This document shows positions 18,962-27,437 of a DNA stretch of 64,000 bases, piece by piece. Position numbers and translations under genes: made by a program. The notes beneath the pieces were generated by a model that worked only from the letters and a program-made list of their open reading frames with translations, had not been told where the DNA came from and did no database searches. The first letter of the stretch is position 1, and each line of letters starts with the position of its first letter. Location: the NCBI RefSeq assembly GCF_000622085.1, contig NZ_JHWL01000011.1, positions 62,001 through 126,000 on the forward strand. Direction: 5' to 3'. This stretch comes from Butyrivibrio proteoclasticus P6B7. GTDB taxonomy: Bacteria > Bacillota > Clostridia > Lachnospirales > Lachnospiraceae.

Positions 18962-19291
18962 TTAGTCGATAACCTCGCCAGTCTTTTTAGCGATGCGGTT
19001 CTTCTTTACAACCTTACCATTATCATCCTTCTCAACTTTGAAGCCGATCTTAGTAGGCTGTCCGTTATGAAGATACACAACGTTTGAGATGTCAATAGCG
19101 GCCTCAGTCTTAACTCTTCCGCCATTAGGATTCTTTGCTGAAGGCTTCTCGTGCTTTGTTACCATCTTCACACCTTCAATAACAACTTTTCCATTCTTTG
19201 TATCAACAGAAAGAACCTTGCCCTCTCTGTCCTTTTCATTTCCAGCGATAACGCGAACCATATCGCCTTTCTTAATCTTACTTGTTGCCAT
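18962..19291 (-). CDS. rplX: 50S ribosomal protein L24
   Basis: L24, 109 aa, an assembly initiator at the tunnel exit. The KOW motif KKGDMVRVIAGNEKDREGKV is at residues 8-27, followed by VVIEGVKMVTKHEKPSAKNP. It lies 12 bases after rplN. Confidence 0.97.
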   Translation of the reverse strand: MATSKIKKGDMVRVIAGNEKDREGKVLSVDTKNGKVVIEGVKMVTKHEKPSAKNPNGGRVKTEAAIDISNVVYLHNGQPTKIGFKVEKDDNGKVVKKNRIAKKTGEVID

Positions 19292-19303
19292 CTGGGCGCC
19301 TCC

Positions 19304-19672
19304 TTATAATACCTCAGGAGCAAGAGAAAGGATCTTCATGAATTTCTTCTCACGAAGCTCTCTAGCTACTGGTCCAAAAATACGTGTTCCCTTAGGCGTT
19401 CCATCTTCATTGATAACAACAGCAGCGTTCTCATCAAATCTGATGTAGGAACCGTCTTTACGACGTGTCTCTTTTACAGTACGAACGACAACAGCCTTTA
19501 CAACATCACCCTTCTTTACAACTCCACCGGGTGTTGCTTCTTTAACAGAAGCAACTATTGTGTCGCCGATTCTCGCATATCTTCTTGTAGATCCGCCCAT
19601 AACACGGATTGTAAGAAGCTCTTTAGCACCTGTGTTATCAGCGACCTTAAGTCTACTTTCCTGCTGAATCAT
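19304..19672 (-). CDS. rplN: 50S ribosomal protein L14
   Basis: L14, 122 aa, forms intersubunit bridges. It begins [20 protein letters not shown] and contains [20 protein letters not shown] and [20 protein letters not shown], as expected. The length is the universal 122 aa. Confidence 0.97.
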   Translation of the reverse strand: MIQQESRLKVADNTGAKELLTIRVMGGSTRRYARIGDTIVASVKEATPGGVVKKGDVVKAVVVRTVKETRRKDGSYIRFDENAAVVINEDGTPKGTRIFGPVARELREKKFMKILSLAPEVL

Positions 19673-19693
19673 GATATTTCTCCTTTTTTTGTA

Positions 19694-19954
19694 TTACTTT
19701 GCACGTTCAATAATGGATACAAGTCTCCATCTCTTATCTTTAGAGATTGGCTTTGTCTCCATGACCTTAACTGTGTCACCAATACGGCACTCATTGTTCT
19801 CATCATGAGCCTTAAGCTTATATGTTCTCTTTACGATCTTCTTGTAAAGTGGGTGCTTAACATGGTCTTCAATGGAAACTGTGATGGTCTTGTCCATCTT
19901 ATCGCTTGTTACTTTTCCAACACGCGTTTTTCTTAAATTTCTTTCCACGATCAA
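19694..19954 (-). CDS. rpsQ: 30S ribosomal protein S17
   Basis: S17, 86 aa OB-fold protein binding the 16S 5' domain. [40 protein letters not shown], and the final [15 protein letters not shown] are typical. Confidence 0.97.
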   Translation of the reverse strand: MIVERNLRKTRVGKVTSDKMDKTITVSIEDHVKHPLYKKIVKRTYKLKAHDENNECRIGDTVKVMETKPISKDKRWRLVSIIERAK

Positions 19955-19982
19955 TCTCTCCTTTTAGAATAAGCTGGCAAGC

Positions 19983-20192
19983 TTAGTTAGCTGCCTTAGC
20001 GTTCTGTGTGATTACAGTCTGGATTCTTGCAATATTTCTTCTAACTTCTTTAATTCTTGCTGTATTATCCAACTGGTTTGTAGCGTTCTGGAACTTTAAG
20101 TTGAAGAGTTCCTTCTTAGCTGAAACAAGCTCAACCTGAAGCTCCTCAGCAGACTTAGCCAGTAGCTCCTCTACATACTTATTAGTTTTCAT
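19983..20192 (-). CDS. rpmC: 50S ribosomal protein L29
   Basis: L29, 69 aa helical hairpin at the tunnel exit. [40 protein letters not shown], and IARIQTVI match the family. Its start overlaps the rplP stop by 4 bases. Confidence 0.96.
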   Translation of the reverse strand: MKTNKYVEELLAKSAEELQVELVSAKKELFNLKFQNATNQLDNTARIKEVRRNIARIQTVITQNAKAAN

Positions 20193-20620
20193 TTAGATAC
20201 ACCGCCTTCCAAATCAGCCTTTGAAACGATCTTGCACTTGCAAGGAAGCTTGTGTGTCGCAAGACGAAGAGCTTCTCTTGCATCGGCCTCGGCAACTCCA
20301 CCGATTTCGAACATTACGCGACCAGGCTTAACAACAGCTACCCATCTATCAACTGCGCCCTTACCGGATCCCATACGAGTTCCAAGAGGCTTTAAAGTGA
20401 TAGGCTTGTCAGGGAAGATCTTGATCCAAACCTGACCACCACGCTTGATGAAACGTGTCATAGCTACACGGGCTGCCTCAATCTGGTTTGAATTAATCCA
20501 GCAAGGCTCAAGCGCAACAATACCGAACTCACCGTAAGTGATTGTAGTACCACGAGTAATTTTATGAGCCATTGAACCGCGGAACTGCTTGCGGTGCTTA
20601 ACTCTCTTTGGCATTAACAT
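20189..20620 (-). CDS. rplP: 50S ribosomal protein L16
   Basis: L16, 143 aa, near the peptidyl-transferase and A-site. It starts [20 protein letters not shown] and contains [40 protein letters not shown], and [16 protein letters not shown]. The first Met overlaps the rpsC stop (TAATG), as in Bacillus, so that start is kept. Confidence 0.97.
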   Translation of the reverse strand: MLMPKRVKHRKQFRGSMAHKITRGTTITYGEFGIVALEPCWINSNQIEAARVAMTRFIKRGGQVWIKIFPDKPITLKPLGTRMGSGKGAVDRWVAVVKPGRVMFEIGGVAEADAREALRLATHKLPCKCKIVSKADLEGGVSK

Positions 20621-21291
20621 TATTTATCGCTCCCTTCCTTATCTGAACTCTCACCTGCTTTAGTTGGAAGTACTTCACCCTTGTAGATCCATACCTTTAC
20701 ACCAACCTTACCGTAGGTTGTATCTGCTTCAGCAAAACCATAGTCGATATCTGCTCTAAGTGTCTGAAGAGGAATAGTACCCTCACTGTAGAACTCTGAA
20801 CGAGCGATATCAGCACCGCCGAGACGGCCAGAGCAGCATGCCTTGATACCAAGTGCATCTGTCTTCATTGTTCTGCTCATGCATGACTTCATAGCTCTTC
20901 TGAATGATACACGGTTCTCAAGCTGCTGAGCAATGTTCTCTGCAACAAGCTGTGCATCCTTATCAGGCTTCTTGATCTCTTTGATGTCAACAAGAACTTT
21001 CTTGTCTGTGAGCTTTGAAAGCTCCTTCTTAGTTACCTCGATCTCAGCGCCGCCCTTACCAATTACTACACCAGGCTTAGCTGTATAAACGATAACCTTA
21101 ACTCTGTCTGATGCTCTTTCGATCTCGATCTTAGAAACACCAGCTGCGTATAACTTCTTCTTCAGAAATTTTCTGATATTGTAATCTTCTACCAGATTAT
21201 TAGCGAAATCGCCTGACTCAGCATACCACTTTGAGTCCCAGTCAGCGATAACACCAACTCTGAGGCCATGAGGATTAACTTTCTGTCCCAT
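20620..21291 (-). CDS. rpsC: 30S ribosomal protein S3
   Basis: S3, 223 aa, forms part of the mRNA entry tunnel. It begins [20 protein letters not shown] and has the KH domain with [20 protein letters not shown], then [20 protein letters not shown]-type residues ([20 protein letters not shown]), and [15 protein letters not shown] near the end. It lies 19 bases after rplV. Confidence 0.97.
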   Translation of the reverse strand: MGQKVNPHGLRVGVIADWDSKWYAESGDFANNLVEDYNIRKFLKKKLYAAGVSKIEIERASDRVKVIVYTAKPGVVIGKGGAEIEVTKKELSKLTDKKVLVDIKEIKKPDKDAQLVAENIAQQLENRVSFRRAMKSCMSRTMKTDALGIKACCSGRLGGADIARSEFYSEGTIPLQTLRADIDYGFAEADTTYGKVGVKVWIYKGEVLPTKAGESSDKEGSDK

Positions 21292-21310
21292 TTCTAGGTT
21301 CTCCTTTCAA

Positions 21311-21706
21311 TTATCTCTCATCCAAAATAACAGTAAGATGGCTCATTCTCTTATTGATTCTGTAAGCTCTACCCTGTGCTCTAGGCTGAATTCTCTTCAT
21401 GATAGGGCCGTTAGAAGCTGTACACTCAGCAATATAGAGATTTGCTCTGTTCATACCCTTGTTGTTCTCTGCGTTAGCTACAGCGCTGTTAAGAAGCTTG
21501 TAGATTACGCTTGAAGCATATCTAGGATTGTATGCAAGGATTGCAAGTGCAGTCTCAACATCCTTTCCTCTGATAGCATCCATAACAAAGCAAGCCTTCT
21601 GAACTGGTATTCTTGCGTAAGATAACTTAGCAAAAGGTCTTGTTTCTTTATTCTCGCGATTTCTATCTCTCTTGATTTTTGATCTATGCTTGATCTCCAT
21701 TTCCAT
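21311..21706 (-). CDS. rplV: 50S ribosomal protein L22
   Basis: L22, 131 aa, whose beta-hairpin lines the exit tunnel (macrolide site). The core is KLSYARIPVQKACFVMDAIR and the loop MKRIQPRAQGRAYRINKRMS. The basic N-terminal extension of about 25 residues is common in Clostridia. The start follows AGGAGGAAGATTCC. Confidence 0.96.
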   Translation of the reverse strand: MEMEIKHRSKIKRDRNRENKETRPFAKLSYARIPVQKACFVMDAIRGKDVETALAILAYNPRYASSVIYKLLNSAVANAENNKGMNRANLYIAECTASNGPIMKRIQPRAQGRAYRINKRMSHLTVILDER

Positions 21707-21736
21707 GGAATCTTCCTCCTTTCATCGAACAAATAA

Positions 21737-22027
21737 TTAGTTTACGCTGCTCTTTCTCTCTGCGGGAGAATTTCCAGCATGTCCTCTGAATGTTCTTGTA
21801 GGAACAAACTCACCAAGCTTGTGTCCAACCATATCTTCAGTAACATATACAGGAATATGCTTTCTTCCGTCATGAACAGCAATTGTGTGTCCAACAAAAG
21901 ACGGGAAAATTGTAGAACGACGTGACCATGTCTTAATAATCTGCTTCTGGCCCTCTGCGTTCATAGCATCTATCTTCTTAAGCAGGCTTGCGTCTGCAAA
22001 AGGTCCCTTTTTAAGTGATCTAGACAT
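21737..22027 (-). CDS. rpsS: 30S ribosomal protein S19
   Basis: S19, 96 aa, a 30S head protein in contact with S13. [40 protein letters not shown], and [18 protein letters not shown] are diagnostic. It lies 11 bases after rplB. Confidence 0.97.
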   Translation of the reverse strand: MSRSLKKGPFADASLLKKIDAMNAEGQKQIIKTWSRRSTIFPSFVGHTIAVHDGRKHIPVYVTEDMVGHKLGEFVPTRTFRGHAGNSPAERKSSVN

Positions 22028-22038
22028 TTTATTCCTCC

Positions 22039-22881
22039 TTATTTGATGGCTTTACCGTTTCTTCTTCTTACGATGAGCTTGTTTGAAGCCTTCTTAGCCT
22101 TACGTGTCTTATAACCAAGAGCTGGCTTACCCCAAGGTGTGCTAGGACCAGAACGTCCGATAGGAGCTCTACCTTCACCACCACCGTGTGGATGGTCGTT
22201 AGGGTTCATAACAGAACCACGAACTGTTGGGCGGATACCCATGTGACGAATTCTTCCGGCTTTACCATAGTTGATAAGGTTGTGATCACCATTACCTACA
22301 ACACCGATTGTAGCTCTGCACTCGATTGGAACCATTCTCATTTCGCCTGAAGGAAGACGAAGTGTTGCGTACTTACCTTCTTTAGCCATGAGCTGTGCAG
22401 CATTTCCTGCTGAACGAACCATCTGTCCGCCCTTTCCAGGATAAAGCTCAATGTTGTGTACATTTTCACCGACAGGAATCTCAGAAAGTGGAAGGCAGTT
22501 ACCTACACGAACTTCTGCGTTAGCTCCGTTCATAACTGTCATACCATCTGTTAATCCGTTAGGTGCAAGGATGTAAGCCTTTGTGCCATCCTCGTACTGA
22601 ATAAGAGCGATGTTAGCAGATCTGTTTGGATCGTACTCGATACCAAGAACCTTTGCTGCCATATCATCTTTATTTCTCTTGAAATCAATGATTCTGTACT
22701 TAACTCTGCCGCCGCATCCACGATGTCTAACAGTGATCTTACCCTGGTTGTTACGACCAGCCTTGCTGTTCTTTGAAACAACGAGTGACTTCTCTGGAGT
22801 TGACTTTGTAATCTCTGAGAAATCAGATCCAGTCATGTTTCTTCTGGATGGGGTATATGGGCCGTATTTCTTAATTCCCAT
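22039..22881 (-). CDS. rplB: 50S ribosomal protein L2
   Basis: L2, 280 aa, needed for subunit association and peptidyl transfer. It begins [20 protein letters not shown]. The C-terminal functional segment [20 protein letters not shown] contains the conserved His. A 94-base structured spacer separates it from rplW. Confidence 0.97.
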   Translation of the reverse strand: MGIKKYGPYTPSRRNMTGSDFSEITKSTPEKSLVVSKNSKAGRNNQGKITVRHRGCGGRVKYRIIDFKRNKDDMAAKVLGIEYDPNRSANIALIQYEDGTKAYILAPNGLTDGMTVMNGANAEVRVGNCLPLSEIPVGENVHNIELYPGKGGQMVRSAGNAAQLMAKEGKYATLRLPSGEMRMVPIECRATIGVVGNGDHNLINYGKAGRIRHMGIRPTVRGSVMNPNDHPHGGGEGRAPIGRSGPSTPWGKPALGYKTRKAKKASNKLIVRRRNGKAIK

Positions 22882-22975
22882 GATTATTCTCCTTTTTGTT
22901 TATCACGTAACTAATGATTACTCATTTGAATCCCGGACTCGAATTGGATTCGTACGTATAGTTATTAGTTATAAA

Positions 22976-23275
22976 TTAGAGTCCCTGGAAGATCTCGATA
23001 TCCTTGCTATCTTCAGTAAGCTGAACAATTGCCTTCTTAGTCTTAGCTGTGAAGCCGATTGTCATGCCACGTCTCTTCATCTTGCCGTTAGCATTGATTG
23101 TGTTTACCTTAGCAACCTTTGCTCCGTCAAACATCTTCTCTACAGCTTCCTTGATCTGTGTCTTATTAGCTTCAGGATTAACAAGGAAAGTGTACTTCTT
23201 CTCGCTCATGCCAGCCATGCTCTTCTCTGTAAGAACTGGCTTAAGGATTACGTCATAATACTGTAATGCTGCCAT
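22976..23275 (-). CDS. rplW: 50S ribosomal protein L23
   Basis: L23, 99 aa, docking site for trigger factor and SRP at the tunnel exit. [40 protein letters not shown], and [20 protein letters not shown] are typical. The ATG at 23275 overlaps the rplD stop (TAATG) and is preferred over an upstream in-frame TTG. Confidence 0.96.
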   Translation of the reverse strand: MAALQYYDVILKPVLTEKSMAGMSEKKYTFLVNPEANKTQIKEAVEKMFDGAKVAKVNTINANGKMKRRGMTIGFTAKTKKAIVQLTEDSKDIEIFQGL

Positions 23276-23898
23276 TAGCAATACACCTCCTCAATCTTTG
23301 CTACTGCATCCTTTGTAAGGACGAGTGTTCTTGCGTTTACGATATCATATACATTAAGTGTATTTGTAAGTGTTGTATTTGCCTCAGCAAGGTTTCTTGC
23401 AGAAAGAACTACGTTCTTATCATTATCAGCAAGTACTACAAGAGCCTTACGTGTTGCCTTAAGGTTGTTCATAACCTCAGCAAACTTCTTAGTCTTGATC
23501 TCGTCGAACTTAAGCTCATCAACAACGATAAGGTTGTCATTCTGAACCTTGTCTGTAAGAGCAGACTTAAGAGCAGCTCTCTTCTCCTTCTTATTCATCT
23601 TGAAAGAGTAATCTCTTGGAACTGGAGCGAATACAACTCCGCCACCCTTCCACTGAGGAGCTCTGATAGAACCCTGTCTTGCGTGACCAGTTCCCTTCTG
23701 TCTCCAAGGCTTTCTTCCGCCTCCTGAAACTTCAGAGCGTGTCTTTGCTTTCTGTGTACCCTGGCGCTTATCAGCGAGCTGCTGAAGAACAGCCATGTGT
23801 ACGAGATGTTCATTTACTTCAACTCCGAAGATAGCATCGTTTAAATCGATCTTGCCAACTTCTTTGCCTTCCATATTGTAAACAGATACATTAGCCAT
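23275..23898 (-). CDS. rplD: 50S ribosomal protein L4
   Basis: L4, 207 aa, assembly and exit-tunnel protein; in E. coli it also autoregulates the S10 operon. The loop [20 protein letters not shown] and [20 protein letters not shown] are diagnostic. It lies 27 bases after rplC. Confidence 0.97.
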   Translation of the reverse strand: MANVSVYNMEGKEVGKIDLNDAIFGVEVNEHLVHMAVLQQLADKRQGTQKAKTRSEVSGGGRKPWRQKGTGHARQGSIRAPQWKGGGVVFAPVPRDYSFKMNKKEKRAALKSALTDKVQNDNLIVVDELKFDEIKTKKFAEVMNNLKATRKALVVLADNDKNVVLSARNLAEANTTLTNTLNVYDIVNARTLVLTKDAVAKIEEVYC

Positions 23899-23924
23899 CT
23901 GTATGGTCCTCCTTTCGCGTTCTA

Positions 23925-24608
23925 TTAGCCGATAACCTTAACGGTTTCCTTGATTGCAACAAGTCCCTTCTTAGGTCCTGGAATAGCGCCCTTAACAAGA
24001 ATAAGATTCTTGTCAGCATCTACTCTAACAACCTCAAGATTCTGAACTGTTACCTTTACACTACCCATGTGACCAGGCATTCCCTTACCCTTGAATACGC
24101 GGCTAGGATCTGAACTTGAACCATTAGAACCCTGATGACGGTGGAACTTAGAACCGTGTGCCATAGGTCCTCTGTGCTGACCATTCTTCTTAATAGCACC
24201 CTGGAATCCTTTTCCCTTAGAAACAGCTGTTGCATCAATCTTATCGCCTTCTGCGAAGATATCAGCCTTAATCTCTGCACCAAGTGCATACTCAGCAGCA
24301 TTCTCGAACTTGAACTCTCTTACATATCTCTTGCAAGAAACTCCAGCCTTCTTGAAATGTCCCTGCTCAGCCTTTGTAGCTCCATGACGGTGATAGATTG
24401 TCTTGCTTCCGCTCTTGTCCTTGTTAACAGTCTTTTCCTTCTTGTCAACAAATCCAACCTGAACAGCGCTGTAACCATCATTCTCAACTGTCTTAATCTG
24501 TGTTACTACGCATGGTCCTGCCTGAAGAACAGTTACAGGAACCAGTGATCCATCTTCCTTGAAGATCTGGGTCATTCCGACCTTAGTAGCTAAAATAGCC
24601 TTCTTCAT
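23925..24608 (-). CDS. rplC: 50S ribosomal protein L3
   Basis: L3, 227 aa, an assembly initiator reaching the peptidyl-transferase centre. [20 protein letters not shown] at the start and [20 protein letters not shown] in the extended loop are conserved. It is 162 bases downstream of rpsJ; that spacer contains a stem AATTGTCT/AGACAATT (24667-24691). Confidence 0.97.
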   Translation of the reverse strand: MKKAILATKVGMTQIFKEDGSLVPVTVLQAGPCVVTQIKTVENDGYSAVQVGFVDKKEKTVNKDKSGSKTIYHRHGATKAEQGHFKKAGVSCKRYVREFKFENAAEYALGAEIKADIFAEGDKIDATAVSKGKGFQGAIKKNGQHRGPMAHGSKFHRHQGSNGSSSDPSRVFKGKGMPGHMGSVKVTVQNLEVVRVDADKNLILVKGAIPGPKKGLVAIKETVKVIG

Positions 24609-24770
24609 GATTTTACCTCCTTATTACGTCTACAGCGGATGCTTACTTCATTCGCAATGTCGCTTCAATTGTCTGCAACGTTTAGACAATTCTCCAGTTA
24701 TCACGGCATCATGCGTCTCGCATCATACTAGTAGAGGTCTTAAACTATGTTACTTTATTATCATGATGAA

Positions 24771-25082
24771 TTATTTCATCTTGATATTGATATTTACACC
24801 TGCTGGCATCTCGAGTCTCTGAAGAGCCTCAACTGTCTTTGATGTAGGTGTGATGATATCGATAAGTCTCTTGTGTGTTCTCTGCTCGAACTGCTCTCTA
24901 GAATCCTTATACTTGTGAACCGCTCTAAGAATTGTAACAACTTCCTTTTTAGTAGGAAGAGGTACTGGTCCACTTACCTGAGAACCGTTCTTCTTGACTG
25001 TCTCGATAATCTTCTTAGCTGATGCATCAACAAGCTGATGATCATAAGCTTTAAGTGTAATTCTCATTACCTGATTTGCCAT
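24771..25082 (-). CDS. rpsJ: 30S ribosomal protein S10
   Basis: S10 (NusE), 103 aa, a 30S head protein that also joins NusB in antitermination. [40 protein letters not shown], and [20 protein letters not shown] are diagnostic. It is the first gene of the S10-spc run, with a strong promoter and a roughly 280-nt structured leader upstream. Confidence 0.97.
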   Translation of the reverse strand: MANQVMRITLKAYDHQLVDASAKKIIETVKKNGSQVSGPVPLPTKKEVVTILRAVHKYKDSREQFEQRTHKRLIDIITPTSKTVEALQRLEMPAGVNINIKMK

Positions 25083-25360
25083 AAAAAAAGTCGCCTCCTT
25101 TTCGCACTTTTATGAATAAGTACGACAAGCGGTGACTGTACACTCTCCCGTGTGTGTCCTGAACTTCAACTCAAAGTAAAGCCCATGGATATCCTACACG
25201 TCGTTTCTGCCTTGGGTTAGTCGGCAGACTTCAATTTACTGTACAGTGACTTGTCGTCAGTTTAGTCGGCCTTAAAGGCCTCTAGACATTCGCTCCACGG
25301 AAAACCTGCTTAACTGGATAAAGCAGCAACCTCACGCTTCATAGCTATCATGTCACAGCG
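25083..25360 (-). promoter_or_regulatory. Long structured leader of the S10 operon
   Basis: Between promoter and rpsJ start lie about 280 nt. Plus-strand ACGACAAG...CTGTACA (about 25122-25142) is complementary to CTGTACA...CTTGTCGT (about 25238-25257), giving a long stem with a small internal loop; further local stems occur inside (GGCCTTAAAGGCC at 25269-25281). By analogy with E. coli L4 control of the S10 leader, r-protein feedback is plausible but unproven here. Confidence 0.55.
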
Positions 25361-25366
25361 TTTGTT

Positions 25367-25395
25367 AGTATAAAGCATTTTTATTTGTTATGCAA
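25367..25395 (-). promoter_or_regulatory. Promoter of the S10 operon
   Basis: Minus-strand TTGCAT (25395-25390), 17-base spacer, TATACT (25372-25367). It precedes the long rpsJ leader. Confidence 0.75.
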
Positions 25396-25661
25396 GCTCT
25401 TTTTGAAAATTAATCACTTTTTTCCTAAAATGCACCTTTTACGACTGTTTTTCTTGATCTATTTTAATCTATTTGTCTTTTGACATGACTAAAAAACGTA
25501 TTTAGTAGTAGAATATCTCCTTGGCTATAATTCACTATATCTTTTATAATAGAAATGGTGATTTAATAGCAGACCCACTGATACTATCACATCAGAATTC
25601 AAATATCTATTATATGAATATAAACAATTATTAACTCTTTATTATAGGAAGGAATACATTT
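25396..25661. other. Non-coding gap upstream of divergent rpsJ and methyltransferase genes
   Basis: With the rpsJ leader this makes a 579-base region without genes. It holds one copy of the AGCTCTTTT motif at 25395-25403, AT-rich sequence and the plus-strand promoter at 25521-25550. Nothing else was recognised. Confidence 0.6.
25521..25550 (+). promoter_or_regulatory. Possible promoter of the methyltransferase gene
   Basis: TTGGCT (25521-25526), 18-base spacer, TATAAT (25545-25550), about 110 bases before the ATG at 25662. The -10 is perfect, the -35 moderate. Confidence 0.45.
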
Positions 25662-26525
25662 ATGTGGATTGCAGATGGATGGAAAGACTACGAAGTAATT
25701 GATACTTCCAGCGGAGAGAAGCTTGAGCGCTGGGGAGATTATCTTCTCGTTCGTCCAGACCCTCAGGTTATTTGGAACACAGATAAGAAGCACTATGGCT
25801 GGAAGAAGTTCAACGGCCATTATCATAGAAGCAATAAAGGCGGCGGTGAGTGGGAGTTCAAGAACCTCCCAGAGGAATGGTCCATAAATTACAAGGATCT
25901 TACCTTCAACCTCAAGCCCTTTAGCTTTAAGCATACAGGTCTTTTTCCTGAACAGGCAACTAACTGGGACTGGTTCTCTAAATTAATTAAGGATGCAAAC
26001 CGTCCAATAAGCGTTCTTAACCTGTTTGCATACACAGGCGGAGCAACAGTTTCAGCCGCTAAGGCCGGTGCCAGTGTAGCACACGTTGATGCCTCCAAGG
26101 GTATGGTTACCTGGGCAAAAGAGAATGCGGCTTCCTCCGGACTTGCTGATGCACCTATCAGATATCTGGTTGATGACTGCGTCAAATTCGTAGAAAGAGA
26201 AATCAGACGTGGACACAAATACGATGCCATCATCATGGATCCTCCTTCATATGGAAGAGGTCCTAAGGGCGAGATATGGAAGATTGAAGACTCTGTATTC
26301 CCATTTATACAGCTTACATCTCAGCTTCTTTCAGATAATCCACTGTTCTTCCTGATCAACTCCTATACAACCGGTTTACAGCCCGCTGTATTGTCTTATA
26401 TGCTTCATACGGTTCTGGATCCTATCCACAAGGGCCGAATTGAGGCAGAGGAAATCGGATTACCCGTTAAATCAAATGATCTTGTGCTTCCATGTGGAGC
26501 AAGCGGAAGATGGGTTGCTATTTAA
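25662..26525 (+). CDS. Class I SAM-dependent methyltransferase, RlmI-like, PUA domain absent
   Basis: A 287 aa Rossmann-fold methyltransferase resembling the catalytic part of RlmI/RlmK rRNA methylases. Seen are the SAM-binding motif LNLFAYTGGATVSAAKAG, the acidic ribose-binding turn HVDASKGMVTWAKENA, and motif IV MDPPSYGRGPKGEIW. The N-terminal PUA RNA-binding domain of RlmI is missing. Where RlmI-type m5C enzymes carry a catalytic Cys in an S-C-S-like motif this protein reads LINSYTTG, so cytosine-C5 chemistry is unlikely and an N-methyl product is more probable. AGGAAGGAATACATTT precedes the ATG. It is followed by a (p)ppGpp synthetase gene with its own likely promoter. Confidence 0.8.
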   Translation: MWIADGWKDYEVIDTSSGEKLERWGDYLLVRPDPQVIWNTDKKHYGWKKFNGHYHRSNKGGGEWEFKNLPEEWSINYKDLTFNLKPFSFKHTGLFPEQATNWDWFSKLIKDANRPISVLNLFAYTGGATVSAAKAGASVAHVDASKGMVTWAKENAASSGLADAPIRYLVDDCVKFVEREIRRGHKYDAIIMDPPSYGRGPKGEIWKIEDSVFPFIQLTSQLLSDNPLFFLINSYTTGLQPAVLSYMLHTVLDPIHKGRIEAEEIGLPVKSNDLVLPCGASGRWVAI

Positions 26526-26580
26526 CCCATCTTTTTTCTTAGAATCTTAATATTTAGTTCACATAACCTTTAAGACATGC

Positions 26581-26589
26581 TGATATACT
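26581..26589 (+). promoter_or_regulatory. Extended -10 promoter of the alarmone synthetase gene
   Basis: TGATATACT fits the TGn-TATAAT extended -10 form, 34 bases before the start at 26623. No clear -35 is seen. Confidence 0.45.
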
Positions 26590-26622
26590 AACTATGAGAC
26601 TAGAAGAAAGGGAGAAAGATCT

Positions 26623-27363
26623 ATGGCATCAAATAAGGTAGATTATTCAGATATGGATTTTTCCGATTTAATAGAAGATGTGGAAGAAAATGTTTTTGAC
26701 ACCACAGCAGGCGAAGTAGAAAACGTATTAAAGCTGATGGACAAGGCCAAAGAGTTCAGGATCCTTATGATGAAGTATGATTGTGCTTTGTCTGAGGTAA
26801 GAACCAAGCTTGATGTATTAAATAAAGAACTGTCCCTTCGAAACAACCGTAATCCTTTTGAATCAATCAAGATGAGAATCAAGACTCCTGTCAGCATCTA
26901 CAATAAGCTGAAGGATAAGAACGTTGACTTTACTATTGAGAACATCAATGACCACATTTCCGACATCGCTGGAATTCGAGTTGTATGTTCTTTTGTGGAT
27001 GATATTTATATGCTGGCCGATTGTCTGGCCAACCAGGACGATATTACAGTTCTTCAGAAGAAGGATTATATTAAAGAGCCCAAGAAGAGTGGATATAGAA
27101 GCCTTCACTTGATCATTCAGGTTCCAATTTTCCTTACTCAGGAAAAAGAATATATGAAGGTAGAGGTTCAGTTCAGAACCATCGCCATGGATTTCTGGGC
27201 AAGTCTTGAGCACAAGATGAAATATAAAAAGAACATTGAAAATCAGGATGTGATCTCTGACGATCTTAAGTTCAGCGCAGACCTGATCAATCAGTTAGAT
27301 CTTCGAATGCAGCAAATCCGAGAAAAGATTGATGCCGGCGAAGATGCAGATACAATTGAATAA
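26623..27363 (+). CDS. Small alarmone synthetase (RelP/RelQ-type GTP pyrophosphokinase)
   Basis: A 246 aa single-domain RelA/SpoT-type synthetase that makes (p)ppGpp from ATP and GDP/GTP. The synthetase motifs are in order: RIKTPVSIYNKLKDK, DIAGIRVVCSFVDDIY, KEPKKSGYRSLHLIIQ, and VEVQFRTIAMDFWASLEHK with the catalytic Glu. There is no HD hydrolase, TGS or ACT domain, so it is a stand-alone synthetase rather than Rel. The acidic first 45 residues are longer than in YjbM/YwaC. A GAAAGGGAGAAAGA binding site precedes the ATG. Stringent control of the flanking ribosomal genes is an obvious link but only by proximity. Confidence 0.92.
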   Translation: MASNKVDYSDMDFSDLIEDVEENVFDTTAGEVENVLKLMDKAKEFRILMMKYDCALSEVRTKLDVLNKELSLRNNRNPFESIKMRIKTPVSIYNKLKDKNVDFTIENINDHISDIAGIRVVCSFVDDIYMLADCLANQDDITVLQKKDYIKEPKKSGYRSLHLIIQVPIFLTQEKEYMKVEVQFRTIAMDFWASLEHKMKYKKNIENQDVISDDLKFSADLINQLDLRMQQIREKIDAGEDADTIE

Positions 27364-27375
27364 TTCACAAAACAA

Positions 27376-27407
27376 TTTCGGGTAGTAACAATCGTTACTA
27401 CCCGAAA
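27376..27407. terminator. Bidirectional terminator after the alarmone synthetase
   Basis: A perfect 14-bp stem, TTTCGGGTAGTAAC / GTTACTACCCGAAA, loop AATC, between two convergent genes. The minus-strand side runs into TTGTTTTG, the plus side is less T-rich. Confidence 0.85.
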
Positions 27408-27437
27408 CCCCTCATAATATAAAACCAACCCCTTATT

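Noticed and set aside
22610-23266. 218-codon plus-strand open frame across rplB and rplW
   Set aside because: Antisense to two certain ribosomal genes and the spacer between them; no family resemblance.
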